Shown here: positions 6,397 to 14,887 of the stretch, in pieces
Position numbering within the stretch: position 1 is the stretch's first letter
Layout: every line of letters starts with the position of its first letter
Assembly: GCF_030403505.1 (NCBI RefSeq)
Contig: NZ_JAUEMJ010000003.1
Span: 496,001 to 560,000 of the forward strand
DNA: 64,000 bases
Reading direction: 5' to 3'
Source: Glycomyces tritici
GTDB taxonomy: Bacteria > Actinomycetota > Actinomycetes > Mycobacteriales > Micromonosporaceae
The notes under the pieces: model-generated
What the model saw: the letters and a program-made list of their open reading frames with translations, nothing else
Told to the model about the DNA's origin: nothing
The model's database searches: none
Made by a program: the position numbers and the translations under genes

Positions 6397-9300
6397 CGGG
6401 CGTCCACCGGGGCCGGGAGGCGCACCCCGAGCGAGGCGACCCGCTCCAGGAGCGCGTCGTACGAGTAGTGCCGCTCGACGCGGTCGATGGCGCGCGCCGC
6501 CTGGGCGGCGTACAGCTCCGGGTCGTCCATGAGCTCCCGCACGCGGGCCTCCACTTCGGCGGGTTCGCAGTAGACCGCGCCGTCGCCGAACAGCGGCTCG
6601 AAGCTGCGCGGCAGCACGCACGGCAGGCCCACGGCCATGGCCTCCAGCGGGGTACGGCCGAAGGCCTCCTCGCTGGAGTCGGCGATGAAGAACACCAGGA
6701 CGTCCATGCGGTGCAGGAACTCGCGGGGGCGTTCGGCGCCGAACGGCAGCACGGTCCAGTTCTCGGGGAGCTTGCGCAGGAGCACCTTGGCGGCCTTCGC
6801 ACCGCCGAGAACGTGGATCTCGAAGTCGTCCGAGGCCGGGTAGCAGGCCAGGATCTGCTCAGGGGTCTCGGGCCACTTGTGGGCGTGGTCGCGGGTGTGG
6901 CGGCCGATGCGGATCGGGCCCGCGCCGGGGCGGCGGCCCTCGCGGCGCCACTGCTCGGCGTCGAGCACCGCGTACCAGTGGTCGGGCGAGATCTCGATCC
7001 CCTCGATCTCGTCGGCGTGCGCGTTCACGAGGGCGTCGCGGACCACGGGGCCCTGGGGGTACCAGGTGTGCTCACCGAGCCAGTCGGTGAGGTTGCGGTG
7101 GACGGTGCGCACGTCCCAGGTGAGACGCCGGCCCAGTTTGGGGCCGTAGTAGTGCCAGGGGGTCTGGTTGACCACCAGGACCGTGCGGCGCGGCCGCAGG
7201 TCCGGCAGGTCGTCCATGGGACGCATCATGATCCGCGGGAACCGCACGATCGCCAGGTCGCAGTCGACGCGGTCGCGGGCGGTGATCCACTCGACGCCGT
7301 CGTCCTCCAGGAGCCGCTGGATCTTGTCGTTCACGGGGCGCACCAGCGGCCAGTCGTACACCGGGTAGTGCAGCAGGCCCACTTTCAGGCCGGCGCGGCG
7401 CAGCGCCTGGATCTCCTCCGCGTTCGACGAGGAGGAGCCGCCGGGCAGGTGGAAGTTGGAGACGATCACGACGTCGAGTTCGAGGTGGCGCCGCTCGGCG
7501 CGGTCCTCGGCCTCATGCCAGGCGGTCAGGGCCTCCATCGCCGCGATCCGCAGCGTCGGGATCTCGGCCTCCGAGCGGGCGATGCCGCCCAGGTGCGCGC
7601 GGGCCTCGACCGACCAGCCGACGTTGAGACGGTCGGTCCACAGCTCCAGCGACCGCCGCTGCTCCGCGGTGGGCACGCCGAGCAGGTCCTGCTCGGTCGG
7701 GTGAAGCCGGGCGCGCAGGACGCGCAGCTTTCCGGCGGCCCGGCCCAGACCCCGCCGCAGCACGGCCTTCTTGCCGCGAAGGAGCTTGCGCGGCAGGCGT
7801 TTCAAGCGCCCGGCCAGCGACCGGGCGCGCCCCGTCGCGCGGCTCACCGCGGTCGGCGGGACGACCGCGGGCTCCGGCTCCTCGGGGACGGGCGGCATGA
7901 CCGCGACCGGCCCGATCCGCGCGTCCGGGAAGTCGAAGGCGACGGCCGCGGCGATCAGCTCGTCCGCGGCCAGCGCCCCTTCGGCGCGGATCTCGCGCAA
8001 GTCGACCCATTCGGCTCCCGCGAGGTGGGCCCGGCGGACCGCTTCGCGGCCGACCGGGATGTACCGGTCCGCGACGGCGGCCCAGCTCTCGTAGTGGGCG
8101 ATGGCGACCCGGGTACCGGCGGCGGCGTCGCGTTCGAGCTCGTCGAGCATCGCCCGCTGCTGCGGCCCGGCCTCGCGCCAGTCGCCGATGTAGACGCGGT
8201 CGACTGCGGTGATGCGCTTGGCGCCCAGGAGCGGAGCCGGTGCGGGGAAGGGCCGCTGCGTCGTGGCGTCGGGCAGGAAGGGCTTGGCGCGTTTGGCCTG
8301 GATGTCGCGGTGCCAGTGGTGGAAGCCGGCCTCGTAGGCGAAGCGCAGCGGGTGCATCCAGCCTTCGCCGACCTCGCCGCCGGACAGGGAGGTCGGGCTC
8401 TGGCGGATCACGGTGTGCTTGGCGTCCAAGCGAATCCAGCGGCGCGAGCCGAAGGTCTTCTGGAGGCGCAGGCGGAACTCGGTGTCGGCGCCCTTGCGGG
8501 TCACGTCGTAGTAGCCGAGCTTCTCGCGCACGGGCCGGGTGCGGAAGAGGATCGGGGTGGAGAAGAGCTTGGCGAGGCTCTGGGCCGGGCCCGTGAAGAG
8601 GTGGAGGTCGGCGGTGGCGCGGATGCCCTGGCTCGCGGACATGACGGCGGCGGCGTCCGCGACCAGCGGCGCGGCGAGCGCTTCGAGCCAGCGCGGGTGG
8701 GCCCAGTCGTCGGAGTCGAGGCCGGCGGTGAACTCGCCCTTGGCCTTGGCGAGGGCGCTGTTGCGGGCGCGGTAGGTGCCGCCGTTGGCGCTCTGGGTGA
8801 AGAGGGTGACGCGCTCGTCCAGGGCGACGGCCTCGCGCAGGACCTCGTCGTGGTCGGGTCCGGAGGCGTCGTCCACCAGGAGCAGTTCCCAGTTGCGCCA
8901 GGACTGGTCGACCAGGGAGCGGACTGCGGCGATGAGTTCGGGGCCGGGCCGGTGCGCGGTCATGATGACCGAGATGAGCGGACCTTCCACGGTGCCTGGG
9001 ACGCCGGGGGCCGCGCGGAGCCGGTCGAGCAGCGGGAGCGTCGGTTCGTCAGCCGTGAGCGCGACGTCGTCCCAGCCCGCAAAGCCGCGGAACGCCGCGA
9101 ACCAGGCCTGCTCGTCGCCGCCGTGTACGGGATGGGCGGCCTCGGCGGCGTAGGCGGCGGCGTGGTCGGCGGGGGCCGACGCGAGGAGCCGTTCGATGCG
9201 GCCCGCCTCCCCCTGCCAGACGGCGAGGCGGAAGTGGAGGGCCCGGTGGTTTTCGGGGCCGCCGGTGGGATCGAGATCACGTGCCCGGTCGTAGAGGGCG

Positions 9301-9563
9301 AGGGCCAGATCGGCGTCGCCGTCGGCGACGGGCCGCTGCACGAGGGTGCGGGCGAGTTCGCGGAGGGCGTCCGGGTGCGTGCCGGTGAGCGCCGCGGCCG
9401 GATCGGCCGCACCCGCCCGGGAGGCGAGGAGCGCCCGGCCCAGGCGCGATCCGCCTCGGATGGCGCTGCCGGCGATCGCGGGCAGCGCCGCGTCTGCCAG
9501 CGCCGGACCGAAGAGGTGCGCGGGCGGCTGGACGGGGGGCCGGGTGCGGGAGTTCGTGGTCAT
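6393..9563 (-). CDS. Two-domain glycosyltransferase: GT2 plus GT4-like
   Basis: 1056 residues. A helical N-terminal region (1-190) precedes a GT2 fold at about 195-300: PLISVIMTAHRPG, LLLVDDASGPD and the metal-binding LDSDDW (282-287). A middle region with a basic linker follows. A GT-B/GT4-like module covers about 690-1056, with ELDVVIVSNFHLPGG and, near the end, EAFGRTPLEAMAVGLPCV. The protein could add two successive sugars to a surface polymer (inference). ATG 9563 has AGGAACG upstream. The C-terminal module is duplicated as the separate downstream gene. No membrane spans, so it should act on a cytoplasmic lipid-linked or nucleotide-linked intermediate. Confidence 0.88.
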   Translation of the reverse strand: MTTNSRTRPPVQPPAHLFGPALADAALPAIAGSAIRGGSRLGRALLASRAGAADPAAALTGTHPDALRELARTLVQRPVADGDADLALALYDRARDLDPTGGPENHRALHFRLAVWQGEAGRIERLLASAPADHAAAYAAEAAHPVHGGDEQAWFAAFRGFAGWDDVALTADEPTLPLLDRLRAAPGVPGTVEGPLISVIMTAHRPGPELIAAVRSLVDQSWRNWELLLVDDASGPDHDEVLREAVALDERVTLFTQSANGGTYRARNSALAKAKGEFTAGLDSDDWAHPRWLEALAAPLVADAAAVMSASQGIRATADLHLFTGPAQSLAKLFSTPILFRTRPVREKLGYYDVTRKGADTEFRLRLQKTFGSRRWIRLDAKHTVIRQSPTSLSGGEVGEGWMHPLRFAYEAGFHHWHRDIQAKRAKPFLPDATTQRPFPAPAPLLGAKRITAVDRVYIGDWREAGPQQRAMLDELERDAAAGTRVAIAHYESWAAVADRYIPVGREAVRRAHLAGAEWVDLREIRAEGALAADELIAAAVAFDFPDARIGPVAVMPPVPEEPEPAVVPPTAVSRATGRARSLAGRLKRLPRKLLRGKKAVLRRGLGRAAGKLRVLRARLHPTEQDLLGVPTAEQRRSLELWTDRLNVGWSVEARAHLGGIARSEAEIPTLRIAAMEALTAWHEAEDRAERRHLELDVVIVSNFHLPGGSSSSNAEEIQALRRAGLKVGLLHYPVYDWPLVRPVNDKIQRLLEDDGVEWITARDRVDCDLAIVRFPRIMMRPMDDLPDLRPRRTVLVVNQTPWHYYGPKLGRRLTWDVRTVHRNLTDWLGEHTWYPQGPVVRDALVNAHADEIEGIEISPDHWYAVLDAEQWRREGRRPGAGPIRIGRHTRDHAHKWPETPEQILACYPASDDFEIHVLGGAKAAKVLLRKLPENWTVLPFGAERPREFLHRMDVLVFFIADSSEEAFGRTPLEAMAVGLPCVLPRSFEPLFGDGAVYCEPAEVEARVRELMDDPELYAAQAARAIDRVERHYSYDALLERVASLGVRLPAPVDAR

Positions 9564-9862
9564 CGTTCCTATGCAGCGGGTACGGACCCACCGTTGGGTT
9601 GTGTGGCGGTTCGGCAGTGGCGTTGAGGGACGCGGAGGCGGGTATTCGACCCGGTCGGCGAATCGTCGGCGACCACTTCATTGTCGCAAACGTATACACG
9701 CGCCGTAGGCTCTCGCGGTGGCACCGAGGTACCCCGCGCCGCCTCCGCAGAAGACCATAGCCGAGGTCGGCAAACGCCGGTCGCGGGTTCGCGCGCGCGT
9801 ACCCCCGCGCACAGGTCCGGGCACGGGTGAGCAGTACCGGCGGGCAGTAAACTCGCCGCATC
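9564..9862. other. Divergent intergenic region between glycosyltransferase genes
   Basis: About 300 bp between divergent starts. One weak plus-strand promoter candidate is visible, TTGTCG (9681) - 19 bp - TAGGCT (9706); the spacer is longer than ideal. No gene or strong repeat seen. Confidence 0.3.
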
Positions 9863-11407
9863 ATGGAGAACCCGATCCCCCCGCTGCGCGTCCCCCGAAA
9901 CGACAGCGGCTCGCTCGCCCCCGCCCGCCTCGGCGACTGGACCCCGACGAAGCGGGTGTCGGTCGTCGTACCCGCCTTCGGAGGCCAGGACAAGCTCGAC
10001 CTCGTCCTCGCGTCGCTCGCAGCCCAGACGTACCCCGCGGATCTGCTCGAAGCGGTCGTCGTCGACGACGGCAGCGAACCGCCGCTGCGGCTGCCCGAAG
10101 TGCGGCCCTCCGCCACCCGGATCGTGCCGAACCGGCCCGGCCGGTGGGGCATCGCCGCCGCCGTGGACGCGGGGATCGGCGCCGCGACCGGCGAGGTCAT
10201 CGTGCGGCTGGACTCGGACGTCGTCGTGGACGGGCGCCATGTGGAGGCGCATGCACGCTGGCACGAGGCCGGCGACTACTTCGCGGTGATCGGGAAGCTC
10301 GCGTTCGTCGACATCGACCTCGCGACCGATTCGCTCGATCCCGGGCGGGTGCGCGACGCGGTCGCCGCAGGCGAGGCCGCGGCGCTGTTCGCGGACCGTC
10401 AGGTCGGTGACGAGTGGGAGGTGGCGCTCGTCAAGGAGTCCGGGGGCGTCGTCGAGGACCCGGTGCAGGCGTTCAGGATCGCCAACGGGGCGACCATCTC
10501 CTTCACGCGCGCCATGTATGAGGACTGCGGCGGCACCGACGCGACGATGCCCCTGGGCAGCGACACCGACTTGGGCTACCGCATGGCCCAGCGCGGCGCC
10601 CTGTTCGCGGCCGACGCCGAGGCCGCTGCCTGGCACTTGGGGCTGTCGCAGCTGAAGTCGCGCCGCCAGGACGGCAAGCGGTACCGGCGCCCGTTCGCCG
10701 CCAACCGCATCCCGTCGCTGCGGCACCTGCGCTCCGAGGCGGGCCGGGCCTGGGAGGTGCCCTACGTCAGAGTCGTGGTCGACGCCACCGGTTCGCGGCT
10801 GGAACCCGTGCGGGCCACGGTGAACGCGGTGCTGGCCGGCACCCTCGCCGACATCGAGGCGGTCCTCCTCGGCCCCTGGGCATCGCTCTCCGAGGACCGG
10901 GTCGCTCCCCTGGAGGACCCGCTGCTGGACCTGCGGCTCATCCGCGAGACCTTCCGCGGGGACGCCCGAGTCCGGTTCATGGAGAAGGCGCCCGAAGCGG
11001 TCGCGCCGGTGCCGTTCCAACTGACCTTGGCTCCTGGCGCAGTGCCGCGCCGCGACGGCCTGGAGCGCCTGGTCGCGTACGCCGACGAACAGCGCCTCGG
11101 CCGGGTCGAGACCGCTGTGCCCAGCCGTGTGGGACCGCTGCGAGTGCGCCTGGACCGCACCGCCGCGCTGGCCCGCGCCGAACGCCTTCGCGAACCCGGT
11201 GAGGACCTCGACGCGGTCCTGCAAGCCGTCTGGGGCATCGGCCGGGCCGAACCCGGTCCCTGGTTCCTCTCCGAGGAGTCGAAGGCCGAGGCGCACCGCC
11301 GGCAGATCGCCGAGCTCAGGGCCGCCTTGGCGCTGCTCGAAAGCACTGCGCCTGTGCGGAGATCCCTGCCGCGCCGAGCGCTGGGTCGGCTTCGCCGGCT
11401 GTTCTAG
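9863..11407 (+). CDS. GT2 glycosyltransferase with long C-terminal extension (copy A)
   Basis: 514 residues. GT-A core in the first about 260 residues: VSVVVPAFG, VVVDDGSEPPLRLPE, VIVRLDSDV (DSD 117-119, the metal/nucleotide site), HVEAHARWH and ANGATISFT, the last followed by LGSDTDLGYR acting as catalytic acidic residues in this family. About 250 further residues belong to no domain I recognise; a basic C-terminus (RRSLPRRALGRLRRLF) could touch the membrane. It is a clear paralogue of the 14884-16584 product. Predicted to transfer a hexose or similar sugar in surface glycan synthesis. Confidence 0.88.
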   Translation: MENPIPPLRVPRNDSGSLAPARLGDWTPTKRVSVVVPAFGGQDKLDLVLASLAAQTYPADLLEAVVVDDGSEPPLRLPEVRPSATRIVPNRPGRWGIAAAVDAGIGAATGEVIVRLDSDVVVDGRHVEAHARWHEAGDYFAVIGKLAFVDIDLATDSLDPGRVRDAVAAGEAAALFADRQVGDEWEVALVKESGGVVEDPVQAFRIANGATISFTRAMYEDCGGTDATMPLGSDTDLGYRMAQRGALFAADAEAAAWHLGLSQLKSRRQDGKRYRRPFAANRIPSLRHLRSEAGRAWEVPYVRVVVDATGSRLEPVRATVNAVLAGTLADIEAVLLGPWASLSEDRVAPLEDPLLDLRLIRETFRGDARVRFMEKAPEAVAPVPFQLTLAPGAVPRRDGLERLVAYADEQRLGRVETAVPSRVGPLRVRLDRTAALARAERLREPGEDLDAVLQAVWGIGRAEPGPWFLSEESKAEAHRRQIAELRAALALLESTAPVRRSLPRRALGRLRRLF

Positions 11408-11427
11408 AGCCGCCGAATAGTTGGGCC

Positions 11428-12447
11428 CTAGGCGACCCAGGCCCTGGCGAGCTCCTTGCGCCGGTCGTGCAGCTCCTGGCGCTTGGCCAGGAGTTCGGTA
11501 TCGGCGCGCTCGCCTGCTTTTCGCAGCTGCCGTATCTGCGCACGCACGCGCTTGATGTCGCGGTCGACGGCCTTGCCCTGGTCCACGAGGTCGACGTGCC
11601 GCTCCGCCAGCACCGGCTCATCGATATCGCGCAGCCCCCCGGCCGCGTCGACACCGAATGCGCGCAGGGTCTTGGCGGCGAGCTCGTGGGCGCCGGGATT
11701 GGCGACGGTGCCGTCCCGGAGGCCTTTACCGGTGCGCAGCAGCACGAGGGAAGTGGCCGTGGTCGCGTACAGCCACCAGCGGGTGTCGCCGCCGAGATGC
11801 CGCACTGAGCCGTCTCGCTCCACCACCCAGTCGGGGATGCGCCGGTGGTTCTTGCCGTAGACCGAGGTGAACGCGTCGAACGACTCCAGCAGGGACGTGC
11901 CGATGGAGTGGCTGTGGTGGTAGGCGCGGTAGCCGTGCCCGGTCGCGGGAACCCACTGGTACCCGGAGACGGCGGTGATGGCCGCCGGCAGTGCGCTCCC
12001 GTTCGCGAGCAGCTCGCATGCGGCTCGGCGGATCTCCCCGAACAGCTCGCGGTGCACGGCGTCGTCGTTGTCGATCCTGGTGGTCAGCACGGGCGGGCGG
12101 CCCTTGGCCTCGGCTTCCTTGAGGCACCACTGCTTGAACTCCGACTCGAAGTCGTCGAGCAACTCGAGTTCGAGCAGTCGGATCCAGGGGCGGGCGGCGG
12201 CGAGCTCGTCGAGCCGCTCGCGGAAAGACTGAGGCATGTCGCGGTCGATCCCGAGCACCCATGTGAAGTCCTTCTCCGATTGGGCGTCGATCGAGGACAG
12301 GGCGAGCGTCTCGAACAGCTGCCAGCGGTACTCGAGCCACTGCACGTTGAACACCCCGATCTCGAGCCTGGTGCCCACGACGTGCAGGAGGTGGCGCTTG
12401 CCGCGGGGCATGCCCAGGCGGCGGGCGACGCGGTCGCGAAAAGCCAT
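11428..12447 (-). CDS. Putative rhamnosyltransferase-family protein
   Basis: 339 residues. The motifs FTWVLGIDRDMP and TTRIDNDDAV match the putative rhamnosyl transferase family (PF11316 type), GT-A-like proteins in which IDNDD supplies the D-x-D. The C-terminal about 60 residues are highly charged and probably coiled coil. ATG 12447 is preferred over ATG 12462 because AGAAGAG sits 6 bp upstream of it. It is convergent with the preceding GT2 gene (20 bp between stops) and divergent from the next GT2 gene, so it forms its own unit. Sugar and acceptor cannot be read from sequence. Confidence 0.75.
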   Translation of the reverse strand: MAFRDRVARRLGMPRGKRHLLHVVGTRLEIGVFNVQWLEYRWQLFETLALSSIDAQSEKDFTWVLGIDRDMPQSFRERLDELAAARPWIRLLELELLDDFESEFKQWCLKEAEAKGRPPVLTTRIDNDDAVHRELFGEIRRAACELLANGSALPAAITAVSGYQWVPATGHGYRAYHHSHSIGTSLLESFDAFTSVYGKNHRRIPDWVVERDGSVRHLGGDTRWWLYATTATSLVLLRTGKGLRDGTVANPGAHELAAKTLRAFGVDAAGGLRDIDEPVLAERHVDLVDQGKAVDRDIKRVRAQIRQLRKAGERADTELLAKRQELHDRRKELARAWVA

Positions 12448-12916
12448 GTTCGCTCTTCTCATGTCGGACTGAAGGGTGAGTGGGTCGATCGCTTGTGGCG
12501 CAACGATGTTCGGAGTGTCGCGCCCTGGGGGGTTGAGGGCGGCACGTGCGTCGGGGGCCTTCCCTGAGCCCCGCACGGCACCTGCCACACTAGCGAACTC
12601 GGCGAACGCCGTGGCCCTCTGCACAGGGCGGCTTTCCTTTCACCCGGTACCCGTTCTCAGCTGGAGCAACTGCACCTCAGGCACTGGCAAGGCGATCACT
12701 GTCACTGTGAAGGGGCGGTCACCGGCACTCGCGGGGTTGCGTGAACCGATAACATGTACTCAGGTTACGGCCGTGCCGCTCCGTCCCGGACGAGACGACG
12801 CCACTGCCACCAGCGCTGTGCCGATACAGCAGGTCCAACCGCCTGCGACACGGCCCGGCACCCGGGCGGGGTTCCCTGACCGTTCCGGAGGCCATCGACC
12901 ATCCGAAAGTGACCTT
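12448..12916. other. Divergent intergenic region, 469 bp
   Basis: Lies between the rhamnosyltransferase-like gene (minus) and a GT2 gene (plus). The only candidate signal is TGAACC-N16-GTT on the plus strand (12742-12766), resembling ECF-sigma promoters of the GGAAC/GTT type. Open frames crossing it show no homology, so it is called noncoding. Confidence 0.3.
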
Positions 12917-14887
12917 GTGATCAGCGACCCTGCGTTCAGTACCCGCTTGCGCGCACTCCTTCGGGAAACATGCGCATTCGTCGGCGTCATCGGCTTCGAC
13001 GAGGGTCCGGCAGTACTCGCGTCCCTGACATCCGAAGAAGCGCCGGTCCACGACCTGCACCTGCTGCCCGAGGCTCCGTTCAAGGCCGAGCCCCCGCACC
13101 AGGGAACGGTCGTACTGGTCGCGCGGACGCTCACCGATCTGGCGCAGGCCTCGCTGTACAGCCAATTCCTGCCGAGCGCCCGGCACCTCTATGTCGAAGT
13201 GGCCCAGATGGCCGAGCCGAGCCGCCCGACCTCGATCGACCTGCCGCCGACGAAACCGTGGCGCACCATGATCGAGCAGCGAATCCGCCGCGGTCGCACC
13301 GGTCACTGGTCCATCGAGACGATCCTGGACCAGCCGGCCGACCTCGCCTCCCTCGTCCGCGCCTGCACCGGGCACCGCGCCCCCCGAGCGAGGCCGCTGG
13401 TCCCTCGCGTCGGCGTCGTCGGCGCCGCCACGCAGTGGGCGGCGGGAACATCCGGGTACGCGCTCGCTCCGCTCGGAGTCGAATCCGCCGCACCGGGAAG
13501 TGCCACCTACCCGGCCGCCGACCTGGTGCTCCATTCAGTGCCCGTCGCGGAGGTCCCTGCATGGGGCGGCCATCCGCGCCTGATCGAACGGCGGAACGCC
13601 GGGACGTCACGGCCCAATTCGATCTTCCCCGACCACCGGCAGCCACTGCATGAGCGACCGCGACCGCAGGACCTGCCACCAGTCAACGAGTACCTGGTCA
13701 ACCCCATCGGGTTCCGGTGGGAGACGACCGCTGAGCGCCCGATCATGTCGTTCGACGGCCGCGGATGGAGTCTGCACCCGCTGACCTCCCCCGCTTTCGC
13801 GCTGCCCGCCTCCGGGATGGTGACCGACACCGAGATCGAACGGTGCCGCCCGTTTCGCTCGGTCGCCGTCGACTGGGATTCGCATCCGGGCGACGCCGCC
13901 GGCGCGGCCGCCGTCGTAGCCCTCGCTGCCGCCGGTGTACCCCTGGTGGCGCACGGGCCGATGCCGCGCTGGGCCCTCGCGCTCGGCGAGGAACTGAACG
14001 GCCTCGTCGGCCGATACGAGCCGAGCGACATGGACGACCCGCTCCTGCGTGAACTGCACAGCGTGCGGCTGCGGCGATCGGCCCTCGCCTTGCACGGTTC
14101 GGCCTCGCGCGGCCCGGCCCACGGCGTTCCGAGCGCCCTCGGCGTCGACGATTCCGTATCGGTCATCCTGTGCACCCGGAGGCCGACGTTCCTGAACTCG
14201 GCATTCGCGCAGATCGCGGCGCAGCGCCACGACCGGGTGGAACTTGTCCTCGTGCTGCACGGCATCTCAAGCGAGCACCCGCAGGTGCGTGAGGCGGTCG
14301 CGGCGGTTCATCTGCCGTTGCGGATCGTGGAGGTGGCGGCCTCGGAGGCGTTCGGGGACGCGCTCAACGCCGGCGTCGCATCCGCCTCCGGCAAGTTCAT
14401 CACGAAGTTCGACGACGACGACTGGTACGGTCCTCACCACCTCTCCGACCTCCTGCTCGCGGCCCGCTACTCCGGCGGCGACCTCATCGGCACCCAGCCC
14501 GAATTCGTCCACCTGGAATCTCCCGACCTGACGATCCACAAGCGCCCCGGTCCGAGCGAGCGCTTCAGCGTCCACGTCTCCGGGGCGACCATGCTCATCC
14601 GCCGGGAGGACCTGCGCGAACTCGGGGGCTACCGACCGCTGCGAACCAGTGAGGACCGTGCGCTGCTGCAGGACGCGCAGCGCCGCGGCGGCAAGGTGTA
14701 CTGCACGCACGGTCTCAATTTCCTGATCTCGCGCCGATCGACGGGCCACACCTGGAACGCCCCGGCCGCCGCCTTCCTCCGCAACAACGTCCGTCAGTGG
14801 CACGGAGTCGACCTCGGCCCCGCCATCGCCGCAGACACACTTGAAGACCACCTGAAAGCCCAGAAAGGCACGGTCGCACCGCGATGA
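12917..14887 (+). CDS. Large GT2-type glycosyltransferase with a unique N-terminal half
   Basis: 656 residues from GTG 12917 (VISDPAF...); upstream in-frame sequence looks noncoding. The N-terminal about 410 residues match no domain I recognise but resemble a degenerate glycosyltransferase (MSFDGRGWSLHPLTSP; PLVAHGPMPRWALALGEEL). The GT2 core starts near DDSVSVILCTRRP and carries GKFITKFDDDDWYG with the D-x-D, then ATMLIRREDLRELGGYRP. The frame ends in ATGA, overlapping the next GT2 gene, so the two are translationally coupled. Start confidence is moderate because the ribosome site (GAAAGTGA) is weak. Confidence 0.82.
   Translation: MISDPAFSTRLRALLRETCAFVGVIGFDEGPAVLASLTSEEAPVHDLHLLPEAPFKAEPPHQGTVVLVARTLTDLAQASLYSQFLPSARHLYVEVAQMAEPSRPTSIDLPPTKPWRTMIEQRIRRGRTGHWSIETILDQPADLASLVRACTGHRAPRARPLVPRVGVVGAATQWAAGTSGYALAPLGVESAAPGSATYPAADLVLHSVPVAEVPAWGGHPRLIERRNAGTSRPNSIFPDHRQPLHERPRPQDLPPVNEYLVNPIGFRWETTAERPIMSFDGRGWSLHPLTSPAFALPASGMVTDTEIERCRPFRSVAVDWDSHPGDAAGAAAVVALAAAGVPLVAHGPMPRWALALGEELNGLVGRYEPSDMDDPLLRELHSVRLRRSALALHGSASRGPAHGVPSALGVDDSVSVILCTRRPTFLNSAFAQIAAQRHDRVELVLVLHGISSEHPQVREAVAAVHLPLRIVEVAASEAFGDALNAGVASASGKFITKFDDDDWYGPHHLSDLLLAARYSGGDLIGTQPEFVHLESPDLTIHKRPGPSERFSVHVSGATMLIRREDLRELGGYRPLRTSEDRALLQDAQRRGGKVYCTHGLNFLISRRSTGHTWNAPAAAFLRNNVRQWHGVDLGPAIAADTLEDHLKAQKGTVAPR

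Noticed and set aside
4201..6468. 755-codon plus-strand frame across glnII and the glycosyltransferase
   Set aside because: Overlaps two real genes on different strands and crosses the glnII terminator.
6468..9626. 1052-codon open frame on the plus strand
   Set aside because: Exact antisense of the two-domain glycosyltransferase. High third-position GC leaves long stop-free frames; the translation is Gly/Val/Arg/Asp-rich with no domain motif or ribosome site.
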